A stretch of DNA of 64,000 nucleotides from contig NZ_JAADZW010000009.1 of the NCBI RefSeq assembly GCF_010645065.1, positions 105,624-169,623 on the forward strand. The letters run 5' to 3'. The DNA comes from Flavobacterium fluviatile (GTDB taxonomy: Bacteria; Bacteroidota; Bacteroidia; Flavobacteriales; Flavobacteriaceae). Below are positions 54,041-63,167 of the stretch, piece after piece. The number at the start of each line of letters is the position of its first letter. Positions within the stretch are counted from its first letter, which is position 1. A model generated the notes under the pieces. That model saw nothing but the letters and a program-made list of their open reading frames with translations, had not been told where the DNA came from and made no database searches. The translations under genes and the position numbers were made by a program.

Positions 54041-55423
54041 TTAAGATTTTACTGTTTGATACGCTAAATTTACAGCTGCAGGTAATTTCTCTTCTTCTTT
54101 ATCTTTAACTAAAAGTTTTATAGCCAAAACTACAAATCCTGTTACCAGAATAATGATTCCTAATACATAAAAAGCACTTGTGTAATCAATTAAATCCTTG
54201 GTTTGTGATACTCCGCTTTCGTCAATCACATCCTTAGTGAATTTAACAGCCTTGGCTTTGAACAGGAAAGCAATCAACATCGCCCCTATATTTCCGCCTG
54301 CTCCTACAATTCCGGCAACACTACCTACCGCTTTTGGATTTACGAAGGGTACAAGACTGTAAGTTGCTCCATTTGCCATTTTTAAACTCATTCCAAACAA
54401 GAACATTAAAAATATAGCAACCCCTAATTGATTTGTCAGACCAAAGAAAATAACACCAACACCTTCTACAAGAAGCAGTAATGCAAGCAATAAATTTTTC
54501 CCTGAAAAACCATATCTCTTACCTACTTTGTCGGCAACGATTCCGCCTAATGGTCTTGCAAAAAGATTTATTAATCCAAAAATACCTGCGCAGATTCCTG
54601 CCGTTTTCAAACTGGCACCAAAAGTATCTGTAAAATAAATCGGGGCAAAATTATCAATCGTGATCTCAACTCCAAAACAAGCTGCATAAGCAATGGTCAA
54701 AACCCAGGTACGGTAGTCTTTTACAGCCAGCATAAAGGTATTTTCTTTATTGGTTGTTTCTATTCCGAGTTCTTTATAATTACCATTTGGCAAATCTTTG
54801 GTAAATCGGAAATATAAAAAAGCAAAAACCAATAATAGTACTCCGGGAACAATCATGGCATATCTCCAGCTGTCTTCCTCAGTACACACTCCTAATCCCA
54901 CGAAACCTGCTGCAATAAGAGGCATGGTAATATTGGCCAAACCGGCACCTGCATTACCGAATCCACCTGCTGTAGCATTGGCAGTCCCTTTAATGGACGG
55001 CGCAAACATTACTGAAGTATGAAACTGTGTGATCACAAAAGAAGCACCAATAACTCCGATAGCCAATCTAAAAAACAGGAAACTTTCATACGATTGTGAA
55101 ATACCAATCAATAATACTGGTACGGAGCAAATCAGTAATAACCAGGTATAAATTATTCTTGGTCCAAATTTATCGACTAATCGGCCTATTAATAATCTCG
55201 CGATAATGGTTGCCGATACCGACGCAATCTGAATGTTACCTAATTGGTCTTTTGTCAGGTGCAATTGCTCTTTGGCGATAGGCATAAGCGATGCCATACC
55301 AAACCATGCAAAAAAGCAAAAGAAAAATGTTAACCATGTAATGTGGAAGGTACGCATCTGAACTCCTTTGCCACTAAAAATGTTTAAACTTGAAAGCGGT
55401 TGATTTGTTGAAATTGAACTCAT
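54041..55423 (-). CDS. narK: NarK-type nitrate/nitrite MFS transporter
   Basis: A 460-residue MFS protein with twelve hydrophobic segments. WLTFFFCFFAWFGMASLMPIAKEQL and GASFVITQFHTSVMF with GGFGNAGAGLANITMPLIAA are the nitrate signature regions of NarK/NasA porters. It stands alone inside the thrC-bounded segment; no nitrate reductase genes are near. The upstream region is packed with TAAGTA motifs. Confidence 0.9.
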   Translation of the reverse strand: MSSISTNQPLSSLNIFSGKGVQMRTFHITWLTFFFCFFAWFGMASLMPIAKEQLHLTKDQLGNIQIASVSATIIARLLIGRLVDKFGPRIIYTWLLLICSVPVLLIGISQSYESFLFFRLAIGVIGASFVITQFHTSVMFAPSIKGTANATAGGFGNAGAGLANITMPLIAAGFVGLGVCTEEDSWRYAMIVPGVLLLVFAFLYFRFTKDLPNGNYKELGIETTNKENTFMLAVKDYRTWVLTIAYAACFGVEITIDNFAPIYFTDTFGASLKTAGICAGIFGLINLFARPLGGIVADKVGKRYGFSGKNLLLALLLLVEGVGVIFFGLTNQLGVAIFLMFLFGMSLKMANGATYSLVPFVNPKAVGSVAGIVGAGGNIGAMLIAFLFKAKAVKFTKDVIDESGVSQTKDLIDYTSAFYVLGIIILVTGFVVLAIKLLVKDKEEEKLPAAVNLAYQTVKS

Positions 55424-55442
55424 ATCAAAAAAAATTAATCGT

Positions 55443-55590
55443 TAAGTACTTTTTTTTATTTTCTAAGTATCAAACTTATATCTAAGTATTTTACTTATTT
55501 ACATGGCAAAATTATAAGCTTAACTTGGAATAAAAACTGCCAAAACGCAGTTTTTTGAAAAAAAATAAGTATTTATACTTAAGTATTTAT
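55443..55590 (-). promoter_or_regulatory. cluster of TAAGTA motifs upstream of narK
   Basis: TAAGTA or its complement occurs about eight times in 150 bp, some as inverted pairs such as ATACTTAAGTAT. This fits multiple binding sites for one regulator in the narK control region. Confidence 0.4.
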
Positions 55591-55692
55591 TTTGATTTTT
55601 GACAACGTACAGTACAAGTTCATAATCAGTAAGAAATTAAATCGAAACCTACGCTATGCAGACACATTGTCCTTAAGTTGAGGAATCGTATT

Positions 55693-55758
55693 CGTCACTT
55701 CGAGTGATTTTTAATTATAATGCGATAGCTTTTATGATTAAAAATTGTATCGAGAAGT
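55693..55758. repeat. partial MITE-like element
   Basis: CGTCACTTCGAGTG and the next 50 bases repeat the left part of the element at 55824, then stop. Confidence 0.65.
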
Positions 55759-55823
55759 TTTTAGCACTAAGGTTTCCCCCATTCTAGCCCCATGCTAGCA
55801 CGAGCGCAATGTCATTAAGTTAA

Positions 55824-55965
55824 CGTCACTTCGAGTGATTTTTAATCATAATGCGATAGCTTTATTATTAAAAATTGTATCGAGAAGCTTTCTAATACTA
55901 AGGTTCTCGATACATTTTCTTTAAAAAAAGCTATCGCATTTTTAAAGAAAACACTCGAACTGACG
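55824..55965. repeat. MITE-like inverted repeat element, copy 2
   Basis: Ends CGTCACTTCGAGTG and CACTCGAACTGACG (one mismatch). Just outside, TGTCATTAAGTTAA and its exact complement extend the palindrome, so the structure is nested. Confidence 0.75.
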
Positions 55966-56034
55966 ACAATATCCCTTAACTTAATGACAGTGGACGATCG
56001 CTAGCTGAAGCGTCACACTCGTAAACGCAAAAAC

Positions 56035-56135
56035 TTATGAGGAGTTAAAGAGTTTCCTCGGATAAGCTTTGCAATTACAAAATTTAAAACCTCAATTTAC
56101 ATTACGTTTTAGTGTATTTTGTGGTTATCTTTTTA
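56035..56135 (+). pseudogene. thrC 3'-end remnant with its terminator
   Basis: Codes YEELKSFLG then stop, as in thrC, but with different synonymous codons, followed after 20 bp by a hairpin equivalent to the thrC terminator (56087-56135). No upstream thrC sequence is attached. The remaining gap up to 56293 shows no gene. Confidence 0.7.
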
Positions 56136-56293
56136 AAAACAAATCTGATCTTCACTTATAGCTTTAGGTGCAAACTTTTTCGCCATATAAAAAACTTTAT
56201 TTCAGTTACTTATATGATAATTTTAAAAATATTATATTTATACTAAGTAAAAAAAGTTGTCTCACTGTAACCGTTACTAAATAAATTTATAAA

Positions 56294-57361
56294 ATGATAA
56301 AGTTTATACCGTTGTTGATTTTTATAAGTTTTATTCCATATTCATTTGGACAGAAAACTGCTGATAGCCTTCCAAAAGAATCAAAAGAAAAGAAAATCGA
56401 ACTCAGGGTAATGCCTTACGTGAGTTATAACCGAAACCTGAAATTTATGTTTGGTGCGATTCCCATGATGATGTACAAACTCAATTCAGAAGATAGCATT
56501 TCACCTAAATCATTGTCCGGAATGTCGGGTATTTACACTACAAACAAATCTTATGTAGTAGCTGTTTTTAATAAATGGTATATGAGCGAAGACAGATGGC
56601 GCTTAAAACTTTTCTTTATGACAGGCAATCAAAATTCACAATTTTTTGTTGACGATATCGAAGAAGCCGATTTTTATGATTACGGAACCAAAATTACGAT
56701 TTTAAGTGCCGGCGTTCAGCGCAAAATTACAGGAAAATTTTATGGTGGTCTCTCCTACACTTACTCACACTACAATACAGTTTATGAGGATGACATCTCG
56801 CCCTCTTCTATTTCGCATAGCAATGCATTGGTCGTCAATTTATTGTACGACACAAGAGATGCTGTTTACTATCCTTCTAATGGATATAAAATTAAACTGG
56901 ACTGGTCAACTTATCCCAAGTTTTTCGACAACGAACTTGCCTCGAACAGAATATCAGTTGCAGCTAACAGGTATTTTCAAAATCGGGATCAGAAGGATGT
57001 GATTGCGGTGAGAATTTATGGAAAATTTGGACTTGGAGATGTGGCATTTGAACAACAATCTACACTTGGAAACAGAGATATTCGTGGATATTCTGAAGGT
57101 AAATACAGAGGCGCAGGACTTATGGATATACAGGGTGAATACCGTTATAATTTTGGAAAAAAAATGGGATTGGTAGGTTTTGCAGGACTTGCTACTATTT
57201 ACGGATCTGACAGTCCTGAATTCGATTGGAAGTTATATCCGGGTGCCGGACTAGGTTATCGCTATAATCCATTCAAAAAAACAAAATTTAATGTAGGTTT
57301 GGATGCTGCCGTCGGTAAAGGAGACTGGGGAATCTATTTTAGAATTGGTGAAGCATTTTAA
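56294..57361 (+). CDS. Omp85/BamA-like outer-membrane beta-barrel protein
   Basis: A 355-residue protein with a signal peptide (residues 1-19, ending SFGQ). The barrel shows the surface-antigen (D15) pattern: LLYDTRDAVYYPSNGYKIKLDWSTYP, then GNRDIRGYSEGKYRGAGLMDIQGEYRYNF and a C-terminal Phe. No POTRA domains are visible, so it is not BamA itself. A role in outer-membrane insertion, secretion or attachment cannot be told apart. Confidence 0.82.
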   Translation: MIKFIPLLIFISFIPYSFGQKTADSLPKESKEKKIELRVMPYVSYNRNLKFMFGAIPMMMYKLNSEDSISPKSLSGMSGIYTTNKSYVVAVFNKWYMSEDRWRLKLFFMTGNQNSQFFVDDIEEADFYDYGTKITILSAGVQRKITGKFYGGLSYTYSHYNTVYEDDISPSSISHSNALVVNLLYDTRDAVYYPSNGYKIKLDWSTYPKFFDNELASNRISVAANRYFQNRDQKDVIAVRIYGKFGLGDVAFEQQSTLGNRDIRGYSEGKYRGAGLMDIQGEYRYNFGKKMGLVGFAGLATIYGSDSPEFDWKLYPGAGLGYRYNPFKKTKFNVGLDAAVGKGDWGIYFRIGEAF

Positions 57362-57455
57362 AATCTATCACACTGGCACAAGTGTCCCGCTGGTGAACGC
57401 AAAGAAAGTCAAAAAACTAATTACGAAAACGCTCGTGCCAGCATAAAATATAGTA

Positions 57456-58226
57456 TCACTTTCTCGTCCCTAACAAATACAAAATCTTAGTTGGTCCGGA
57501 TTTCACCCTTCCAACTTCCCAATTAAAATTTTCTTTGTTATCTAACTTAGAAATCAATTCGTTCATTTCTTCAACAGAATACGTTCTTAAAGAAGAAACT
57601 ACGCCATCCCATAAAATTAAAACTGGTACAATCGGAATAAGATACGTAAAAATGATTCTGCCAATATGAAATGGCCTTATAAAGGGTGCTGTCACCAATA
57701 CGGTAAACGGCGAAAAAATCATAGCCGTAATACTCTGAAAACTTCTTTCCTGCCCTTCAAAAATCGCAATAGAACTATTCGTGTCAATTGCATTTTGTAA
57801 AATCTGCTGTGCATCTTTGGGCTTAAAATGATGAAAGGATAAAAATTGCGTTCGAAGTCCTTTTAGGTTTTCGGGAACGTTTCTGGCATCGACTGATGTT
57901 CTTACAAAATCGAAATTGTTGGCTTGTTTTTGCGTGTGCTCAAATGCTGGAATATTGGGAAAATAATCGGTGAGCAGAATTTTTAAATCGGGGTTGTTTT
58001 GTCGCAATTCGGTGTTAAGCCAGATAAGTCCGCCACCACCGCCAGAAGCGAGATCAATAATCTGATTGGTCCGGCTTTCTTTTAACCCTTTTTCGATTAT
58101 CGGAACTATGCCTTTGTACATCGCAGTTTTATTAGAAAGAAACTGTAGAAAATCGGTCATGTAATTTCTAATAAATTCCGGAAGCCATTGCTGATCTTCA
58201 AATTCGAACAAGTGTATTCTGCTCAT
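57456..58226 (-). CDS. SAM-methyltransferase-like protein with a hydrophobic insert
   Basis: A 256-residue protein. IIDLASGGGGGLIWL (about residues 56-70) and LTDYFPN resemble a class I methyltransferase nucleotide-binding site. Residues about 160-210 are strongly hydrophobic, suggesting membrane association. Not recognised as a defined family; no partners nearby. Confidence 0.6.
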   Translation of the reverse strand: MSRIHLFEFEDQQWLPEFIRNYMTDFLQFLSNKTAMYKGIVPIIEKGLKESRTNQIIDLASGGGGGLIWLNTELRQNNPDLKILLTDYFPNIPAFEHTQKQANNFDFVRTSVDARNVPENLKGLRTQFLSFHHFKPKDAQQILQNAIDTNSSIAIFEGQERSFQSITAMIFSPFTVLVTAPFIRPFHIGRIIFTYLIPIVPVLILWDGVVSSLRTYSVEEMNELISKLDNKENFNWEVGRVKSGPTKILYLLGTRK

Positions 58227-58309
58227 ACATTATTGATTTGGGTTTTATACAAATTTCAATAATTTTATTTACAAATCCACTTATAACTCGTTAAGTTTAA
58301 TTAGTTTTT

Positions 58310-58456
58310 GATGATATTTTTCGTCAGTTCGAGTGATTCCGATTTTTCATCGGGATTGTATCGAGAACAGAAAATTATCATTCAAAATGGTTCTCGATAC
58401 ATTTTTTTGTTCCGTTTCTCTGCAAAAAAAACACTCGAACTGACGATTCTAATAAT
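58310..58456. repeat. MITE-like inverted repeat element, copy 3
   Basis: Near-identical to 33364-33522, including the flanks (TTAGTTTTTGATGATA on one side, AATAATTA on the other) and the 14-bp terminal inverted repeats. The gap 58227-58581 shows no other gene. Confidence 0.8.
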
Positions 58457-58581
58457 TAGCACTAACAAGTTTACATAAATTTAAAATAGCAGTTTTTCAT
58501 TCCACATCAAATTGTAATTTTACTTTTATTTTAGCCCTAGCCACACATTTCACATTTCACATTACACATTTCATAAAAAAA

Positions 58582-59091
58582 ATGATTACAAAAGCAACTT
58601 TAGAAGATATCCCCGCATTAGTAACCTTAATCAACTCCGCTTACAGAGGCAAAACCTCTAAAAAAGGCTGGACAACCGAAGCGCATTTACTCGAAGGAAA
58701 AAGAACCGATGAACAAGAAATGACCGAAATCTTTCTTGATCCAAAAAACACGGTTCTAAAATTTACAGAGAATGACACCATTATCGGATCAGTTTTATTG
58801 GTCGAAAAAGGACATCAATTGTATTTGGGAATGCTGACGGTTTCGCCGGAACTACAAAACAGCGGCATCGGGAAAAAACTTTTGGCTGAAGCTGAAAATC
58901 AGGCTAAAGCTTTAGGGTTATCGAGTATTATTATGACTGTTATTTCCGTTCGGGAGGAACTTATTGCATGGTACAAACGCCATGGTTATGTGGATACTGG
59001 TGAGCGTGAGGCTTTTCCTGAGAGTGAGATTCATGTTACGGTATCTGAGGTTCCTTTGGAGTTTATTTATTTGGAGAAAAAGCTGGTTTAG
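58582..59091 (+). CDS. GNAT family N-acetyltransferase
   Basis: A 169-residue GNAT enzyme. The acetyl-CoA-binding motif is LTVSPELQNSGIGKKLLAEAE (motif A, about residues 94-114), followed by IIMTVISVREELIAWYKRHGY (motif B). The substrate cannot be told from sequence. Stand-alone gene. Confidence 0.88.
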   Translation: MITKATLEDIPALVTLINSAYRGKTSKKGWTTEAHLLEGKRTDEQEMTEIFLDPKNTVLKFTENDTIIGSVLLVEKGHQLYLGMLTVSPELQNSGIGKKLLAEAENQAKALGLSSIIMTVISVREELIAWYKRHGYVDTGEREAFPESEIHVTVSEVPLEFIYLEKKLV

Positions 59092-59174
59092 GGTTTTACC
59101 GCAAAGATTCACCAAGAGTTACGCAGAGATTCACGAAGTTCTTTTTATTCGCTTAGTTGCGAAGCCGAAGTTTT

Positions 59175-59251
59175 TCACGCAGATTTAAAAAGATTTAAGC
59201 AGATGTACGCAGATCTTTTTAAATCTGCTCAAATCTGCAAAATCTGCGTGA
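59175..59251. repeat. inverted repeat after the GNAT gene
   Basis: TCACGCAGATTT...AGCAGAT pairs with AATCTGC...ATCTGCGTGA as an imperfect long stem. It is built from repeated GCAGATTT-like units. A 74-residue ORF across it is rejected. Confidence 0.6.
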
Positions 59252-59371
59252 AATAAAATCTATTTTATTCTTTAGTCAGTGTTTTTAATTCGCTACGATT
59301 ACAAATTCACAACGTCTTTTCCAATCTCGCAAAGTCACAAAGTTCATATTATAAAGAAAAAAAAATTACAC

Positions 59372-60205
59372 TTAAAAAATCCCCATATTCTCCGGCTTTA
59401 TCGTAAATCCGATCCGTACCATACTCTTATGTTCCTGATAATCAATTAAACTTTCTGTATAACCCACAAACCACTGAAGGGTGAGATAATAATTTTCGTT
59501 TTTGTACGGTCTCCAGTTTACCTGTGTCTGCAAAGATCCATAGTTGATAAGACCGCTTCCTTTTCTGAAAAGAATGTCCGCACTCCATCTTCCGGGCTGT
59601 ATTTGATAAGTGGCACTCGCTTCACCATAACCCACATATTTCGTCAGTCCGGGATTATCATCTTTATCCACAAGTGGAATCCAACCTCTCAAACCCACTA
59701 CCCAGCGTGGTGAAATCTGTGATTTTAAAGAAAAAGCAAGCATGTTCCAGGTTCGTGAATAAATAGAATCCCTTCCGTTAGATTCGTGTTCCAGCGAGAT
59801 TGTTCCATATGTTAGTTTTCCTCCCTTTAAATAAAATGGACGGACTATGGCTACACCAGGATTGAAATTAATTTCTTCAAACGGCTTTGAGCTCGCGTAA
59901 ATATCCCAAAAAGCTTTTTGGGTGTACATGAGGTAAGGAAAAAAGCCTCCCCACAAAGGCTCTGAATTCAATCTGAGCTTAAAACTTACCTGATATTTAA
60001 CATCGGCATTATCACGGGTAACGTGTGTATTGATTGGGATTCCTGTCAAAAAATAATTGTCTTTATGAACCGAAAAACTAGGTTCTTTCAACAGGGAATC
60101 TGCTGCGCGAAAATTTTTTTTAGTCTCTAAAATAGGTTCTAAAATTTGGGAATTTACTGGGATTGAAAATAGAATAATAAGAATCAATAGGTATTTTGAG
60201 TGCAT
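59372..60205 (-). CDS. pldA: outer-membrane phospholipase A (OMPLA)
   Basis: A 277-residue protein with a signal peptide (residues 1-19). The catalytic segment SLEHESNGRDSIYSRTWN holds the His, Ser and Asn triad typical of OMPLA (HxSNG...SRxWN). Barrel-like strands follow to the C terminus. It would hydrolyse phospholipids in the outer membrane when activated. Confidence 0.85.
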   Translation of the reverse strand: MHSKYLLILIILFSIPVNSQILEPILETKKNFRAADSLLKEPSFSVHKDNYFLTGIPINTHVTRDNADVKYQVSFKLRLNSEPLWGGFFPYLMYTQKAFWDIYASSKPFEEINFNPGVAIVRPFYLKGGKLTYGTISLEHESNGRDSIYSRTWNMLAFSLKSQISPRWVVGLRGWIPLVDKDDNPGLTKYVGYGEASATYQIQPGRWSADILFRKGSGLINYGSLQTQVNWRPYKNENYYLTLQWFVGYTESLIDYQEHKSMVRIGFTIKPENMGIF

Positions 60206-60479
60206 TCTGTAATTTAAATTTGGATTATTATTTGCTTTTACACAAGTTATATTATTTCAATAACAAATATTAACTCAATAAAATAAGAGTTGACTCAATA
60301 AATAAATTTATGAAAAACTTTAGGGGTTTTTACCGCAGAGATTATCAAAGGGTTTCGCAGAGGTTCTCTAAGTTTTTCTTTTTTAATCCCCAAAAGTCAC
60401 AAAGGTGCAAAGTTTTTCCCTATTCAGCATAAAGTAACCAGATAGTTTGTAATTTCGATGAAGGAGAAATTAAACTCGT

Positions 60480-60555
60480 AATTCGACAAAGATTGGCGAT
60501 TCTGATTACGGAGTTTCTTGCGGAGATTCCTCGTTCCTCGGAATGACAAAAATGA
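60480..60555. repeat. partial dispersed repeat related to the thrC-upstream element
   Basis: On the minus strand GTCATTCCGAGGAACGAGGA and its neighbours repeat the inner unit of 49548-49756. The gap 60206-60753 holds this and copy B below, and no gene that I can support; two short ORFs there are rejected. Confidence 0.55.
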
Positions 60556-60662
60556 GAAAAAATCTGAGTAAAATATAAAACTTTGTGCTTCTGAGACTTT
60601 GCGATTTTTTTTAAAATCTGTGTACAAAATTCATAAAAACCTCTTATGAAAACGAGTGCCGT

Positions 60663-60737
60663 AGCCCTGATGGAAGCGGCATACTTTTGTGGCGGGGTTC
60701 GCCACAAAAGATATAGCGGACAGCAGGAACAGCTCCT
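60663..60737. repeat. dispersed hairpin repeat, copy B
   Basis: AGCCCTGATGGAAGCGGCAT, the stem CTTTTGTGGC with its complement around GGGGTTC (60684-60710), then AGCAGGAACAGCTCCT. Opposite orientation to copy A. Confidence 0.75.
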
Positions 60738-60753
60738 GAAAAAACTTATAATT

Positions 60754-61137
60754 TTACAGAACAAGCTCTTCAAACAAACGCTGAATTGTCTTGTCTAAAT
60801 CTTCACACATTCCGGGATGTGGTCTTGAGGTTTGAATAGCAGAACTTCTGATAGCTGTCAGCCACCGAAAACGGGACGGAATATCCATTTCACCAATTGC
60901 TCCCCCATCTTTGTCTCCGCTCGCAATTTTCTTAAGGGCAGTTACATTGCAGTGTAGCTGATCCAGATCAAAATCGCTTGAAAGGGCTTGTATTTTAGCA
61001 TCGTCGATATGCGATAGCACTTTTATAAATTTTGCTTTTTTGCAAAACAAAATGATTCCGATATTCAGGAACTCTTCGCGCTCTACCCTTGGCACAACAC
61101 GAATTACGGCATATTCGTATAAGTAACTATCTTGCAT
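60754..61137 (-). CDS. DUF3037 family protein
   Basis: A 127-residue protein. YEYAVIRVVPRVEREEFLNIGIILFC at the start is the DUF3037 signature. It overlaps the HipA-like gene by 11 bp, on the same strand. DUF3037 and HipA-like proteins are often encoded together. Role unknown; possible antitoxin- or sensor-like partner. Confidence 0.82.
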   Translation of the reverse strand: MQDSYLYEYAVIRVVPRVEREEFLNIGIILFCKKAKFIKVLSHIDDAKIQALSSDFDLDQLHCNVTALKKIASGDKDGGAIGEMDIPSRFRWLTAIRSSAIQTSRPHPGMCEDLDKTIQRLFEELVL

Positions 61138-61909
61138 TTTGAGCCTGATTTACAAAAATTTCTGAATTCTCTAATCTCGTTTTTAGAAATTGCAAATACA
61201 CATTTCTCAAACCTTCCGGTGTTTCGTCGGTATCTTCCCACTGTAGCCATTCTAACGGAATTGTATTTACAATTTCTTCTAAAATTTCGGGCGTTAAAAT
61301 CGCTTTAAATTCGGCATCGACCTCTTTTAAAAGTGCAGCCTGAGGCAGTAAAACATGATCTTTAATCAGTGCAAACGGACTTTTGGCATGCGATTCCCAA
61401 TTGTTCCAGGAATGATGAAAGTAAAGACATGCTCCGTGATCGATCAGCCACAGTTCTTTATGCCAGATCAGCATATTAGTATTTTTGAAAGTTCGGTCAA
61501 CATTGGTAATGTAAGCATCCAGCCAGACAATCTGGGAAGCTTGTTTCGCATCCACAGTCGTCACCACCGGATCAAAAGTTATCGCTCCTGACAAGAAATG
61601 AAGTGCCAGATTGAGTCCCTGGCTTCCCTGCAGTAAATCCTGAATCTCTTCATCAGCTTCTGTACGCCCAAAAGCTTCATCCAGATTGGCAAAAACTAAT
61701 TCCGGCAGCTGTAGTTTTAAAGCCTTGGCAATCTGTCCGCCGACCAATTCGGCAATCAGTGCTTTTACGCCATGACCGGCACCTTTGAATTTAAGGACAT
61801 ATTTAAAGTCATCATCAGCTTCAGCCAACGCCGGCAAAGACCCGCCTTCTCGCAATGGCGTAATATATCGGGTAACATTGACCGTTCTGAGATCGAAATT
61901 GTTTTTCAT
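61127..61909 (-). CDS. HipA-like kinase
   Basis: A 260-residue HipA-family protein. The catalytic region reads DAYITNVDRTFKNTNML (Asp and Asn of the kinase loop) and IDHGACLYFHH (metal-binding DHG in place of DFG). A Lys in FKGAGHG near residue 38 may bind ATP. It lacks the N-terminal part of classical HipA. Likely a Ser/Thr kinase in a two-gene unit with DUF3037. Confidence 0.8.
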   Translation of the reverse strand: MKNNFDLRTVNVTRYITPLREGGSLPALAEADDDFKYVLKFKGAGHGVKALIAELVGGQIAKALKLQLPELVFANLDEAFGRTEADEEIQDLLQGSQGLNLALHFLSGAITFDPVVTTVDAKQASQIVWLDAYITNVDRTFKNTNMLIWHKELWLIDHGACLYFHHSWNNWESHAKSPFALIKDHVLLPQAALLKEVDAEFKAILTPEILEEIVNTIPLEWLQWEDTDETPEGLRNVYLQFLKTRLENSEIFVNQAQNAR

Positions 61910-62031
61910 ATAAGTAAAATATATTTCTTATACAGTATTTACTATACTACAAACTTACTCTTTTAGACAATTGAATTCTTATACTTCATCAATTTTTCGA
62001 TTTCAAAATTCCCATAAATAGTATTAAAAAT

Positions 62032-62056
62032 AAAAAGCTCCACCAGGAGCTTTTAT
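62032..62056 (-). terminator. terminator of the rluD-type operon
   Basis: AAAAGCTCC and GGAGCTTTT around a 4-nt loop, with a T run on the minus strand, about 50 bp past the pseudouridine synthase stop. Confidence 0.85.
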
Positions 62057-62105
62057 TATATTCAAAAGAATTATCTAATTGACAAATTATCTCATTATCA
62101 AATTA

Positions 62106-63167
62106 TTATTCCTGATCTTCAGTATTATGCGATTTCACATAATTCCTCCATTTTTCGATACAATCCTGAAAATCCTGAGGCAGTTCGGTATCAAAACGCA
62201 TCATTTCGCCTGTATTAGGATGAACAAATCCAAGTGTCTTGGCATGCAGCGCCTGACGTGGCAGGGCTTTAAAGCAGTTTTCAATAAACTGTTTGTATTT
62301 TGTGAATGTAGTTCCTTTCAGAATCAAATGGCCTCCATAGCGTTCATCATTAAATAACGGATGACCGATATGTTTCATGTGTGCACGAATCTGGTGCGTT
62401 CTTCCTGTTTCCAGTTTACACGAAATTAAAGTCACGTAACCAAAGCGTTCCAGAACTTTATAATGCGTGATGGCCGGTTTACCTATTTCAGGATCAGCAA
62501 AAACCGCCATTTGCATACGGTCTTTCAAATGTCTGGCAAGATTACCTTCAATCGTACCGCTGTCTGCCGCAACATTTCCCCAAACAAGCGCAACATACTC
62601 ACGCTCTGTGGTTTTAGCCTCAAATTGTTTTGCTAAATGTGTCATGGCAGCTTCTGTTTTGGCTATAATCAAAAGTCCGGACGTATCCTTATCAATTCGG
62701 TGAACCAAACCTGGACGTTCGCTGCTGTTCATTGGCAGATTTTCAAAATGGAAAGCCAAAGCATTCACCAAAGTTCCGGTATAATTGCCATGCCCGGGAT
62801 GCACTACCAGCCCTGGCGGTTTATTGATAAGCAAGAGCGCTTCATCTTCATAAACGATATCCAGCGGAATATCCTCCGGATCTACTCTATTCTCAAACGG
62901 CGGATGCGACAGCATAACCGTTATAACATCAAAAGGTTTAACTTTGTAATTTGACTTTACCGGAATATCATTCACAAAAATGTTTCCGTTAGTGGCCGCA
63001 TTCTGAATTTTATTTCGCGTGGCATTCGGAATCAAATACATCAAATATTTGTCAATACGTAAAAACGCCTGACCTTTTGGGACTTCAAATCTGTAATGTT
63101 CGAATAACTCGTCTTCCAGATCTAAATTTTCTTCATTATTATTGTTCATCAGCCGGGGTTTCTTCAA
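62106..63167 (-). CDS. RluD-type pseudouridine synthase
   Basis: A 353-residue enzyme. An S4-like RNA-binding domain (residues about 30-95) precedes the catalytic domain, where RPGLVHRIDKDTSGLLI carries the catalytic Asp. Family members modify 23S rRNA. The start overlaps the PASTA gene by 29 bp; a downstream ATG (residue 8) would reduce this overlap. Confidence 0.93.
   Translation of the reverse strand: MKKPRLMNNNNEENLDLEDELFEHYRFEVPKGQAFLRIDKYLMYLIPNATRNKIQNAATNGNIFVNDIPVKSNYKVKPFDVITVMLSHPPFENRVDPEDIPLDIVYEDEALLLINKPPGLVVHPGHGNYTGTLVNALAFHFENLPMNSSERPGLVHRIDKDTSGLLIIAKTEAAMTHLAKQFEAKTTEREYVALVWGNVAADSGTIEGNLARHLKDRMQMAVFADPEIGKPAITHYKVLERFGYVTLISCKLETGRTHQIRAHMKHIGHPLFNDERYGGHLILKGTTFTKYKQFIENCFKALPRQALHAKTLGFVHPNTGEMMRFDTELPQDFQDCIEKWRNYVKSHNTEDQE

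Larger units (their letters stand above)
51175..56034. mobile_element. genomic island between two thrC 3' ends
   Basis: The segment between the two thrC tails holds the reverse transcriptase locus, the nuclease-like gene, dispersed repeats and narK. No integrase gene is present, so the boundary may come from a lost integrase or from homologous exchange. Confidence 0.5.

Noticed and set aside
60420..60773. Two short minus-strand ORFs (117 and 67 residues)
   Set aside because: They are made of dispersed repeat sequence in the gap before the DUF3037 gene.
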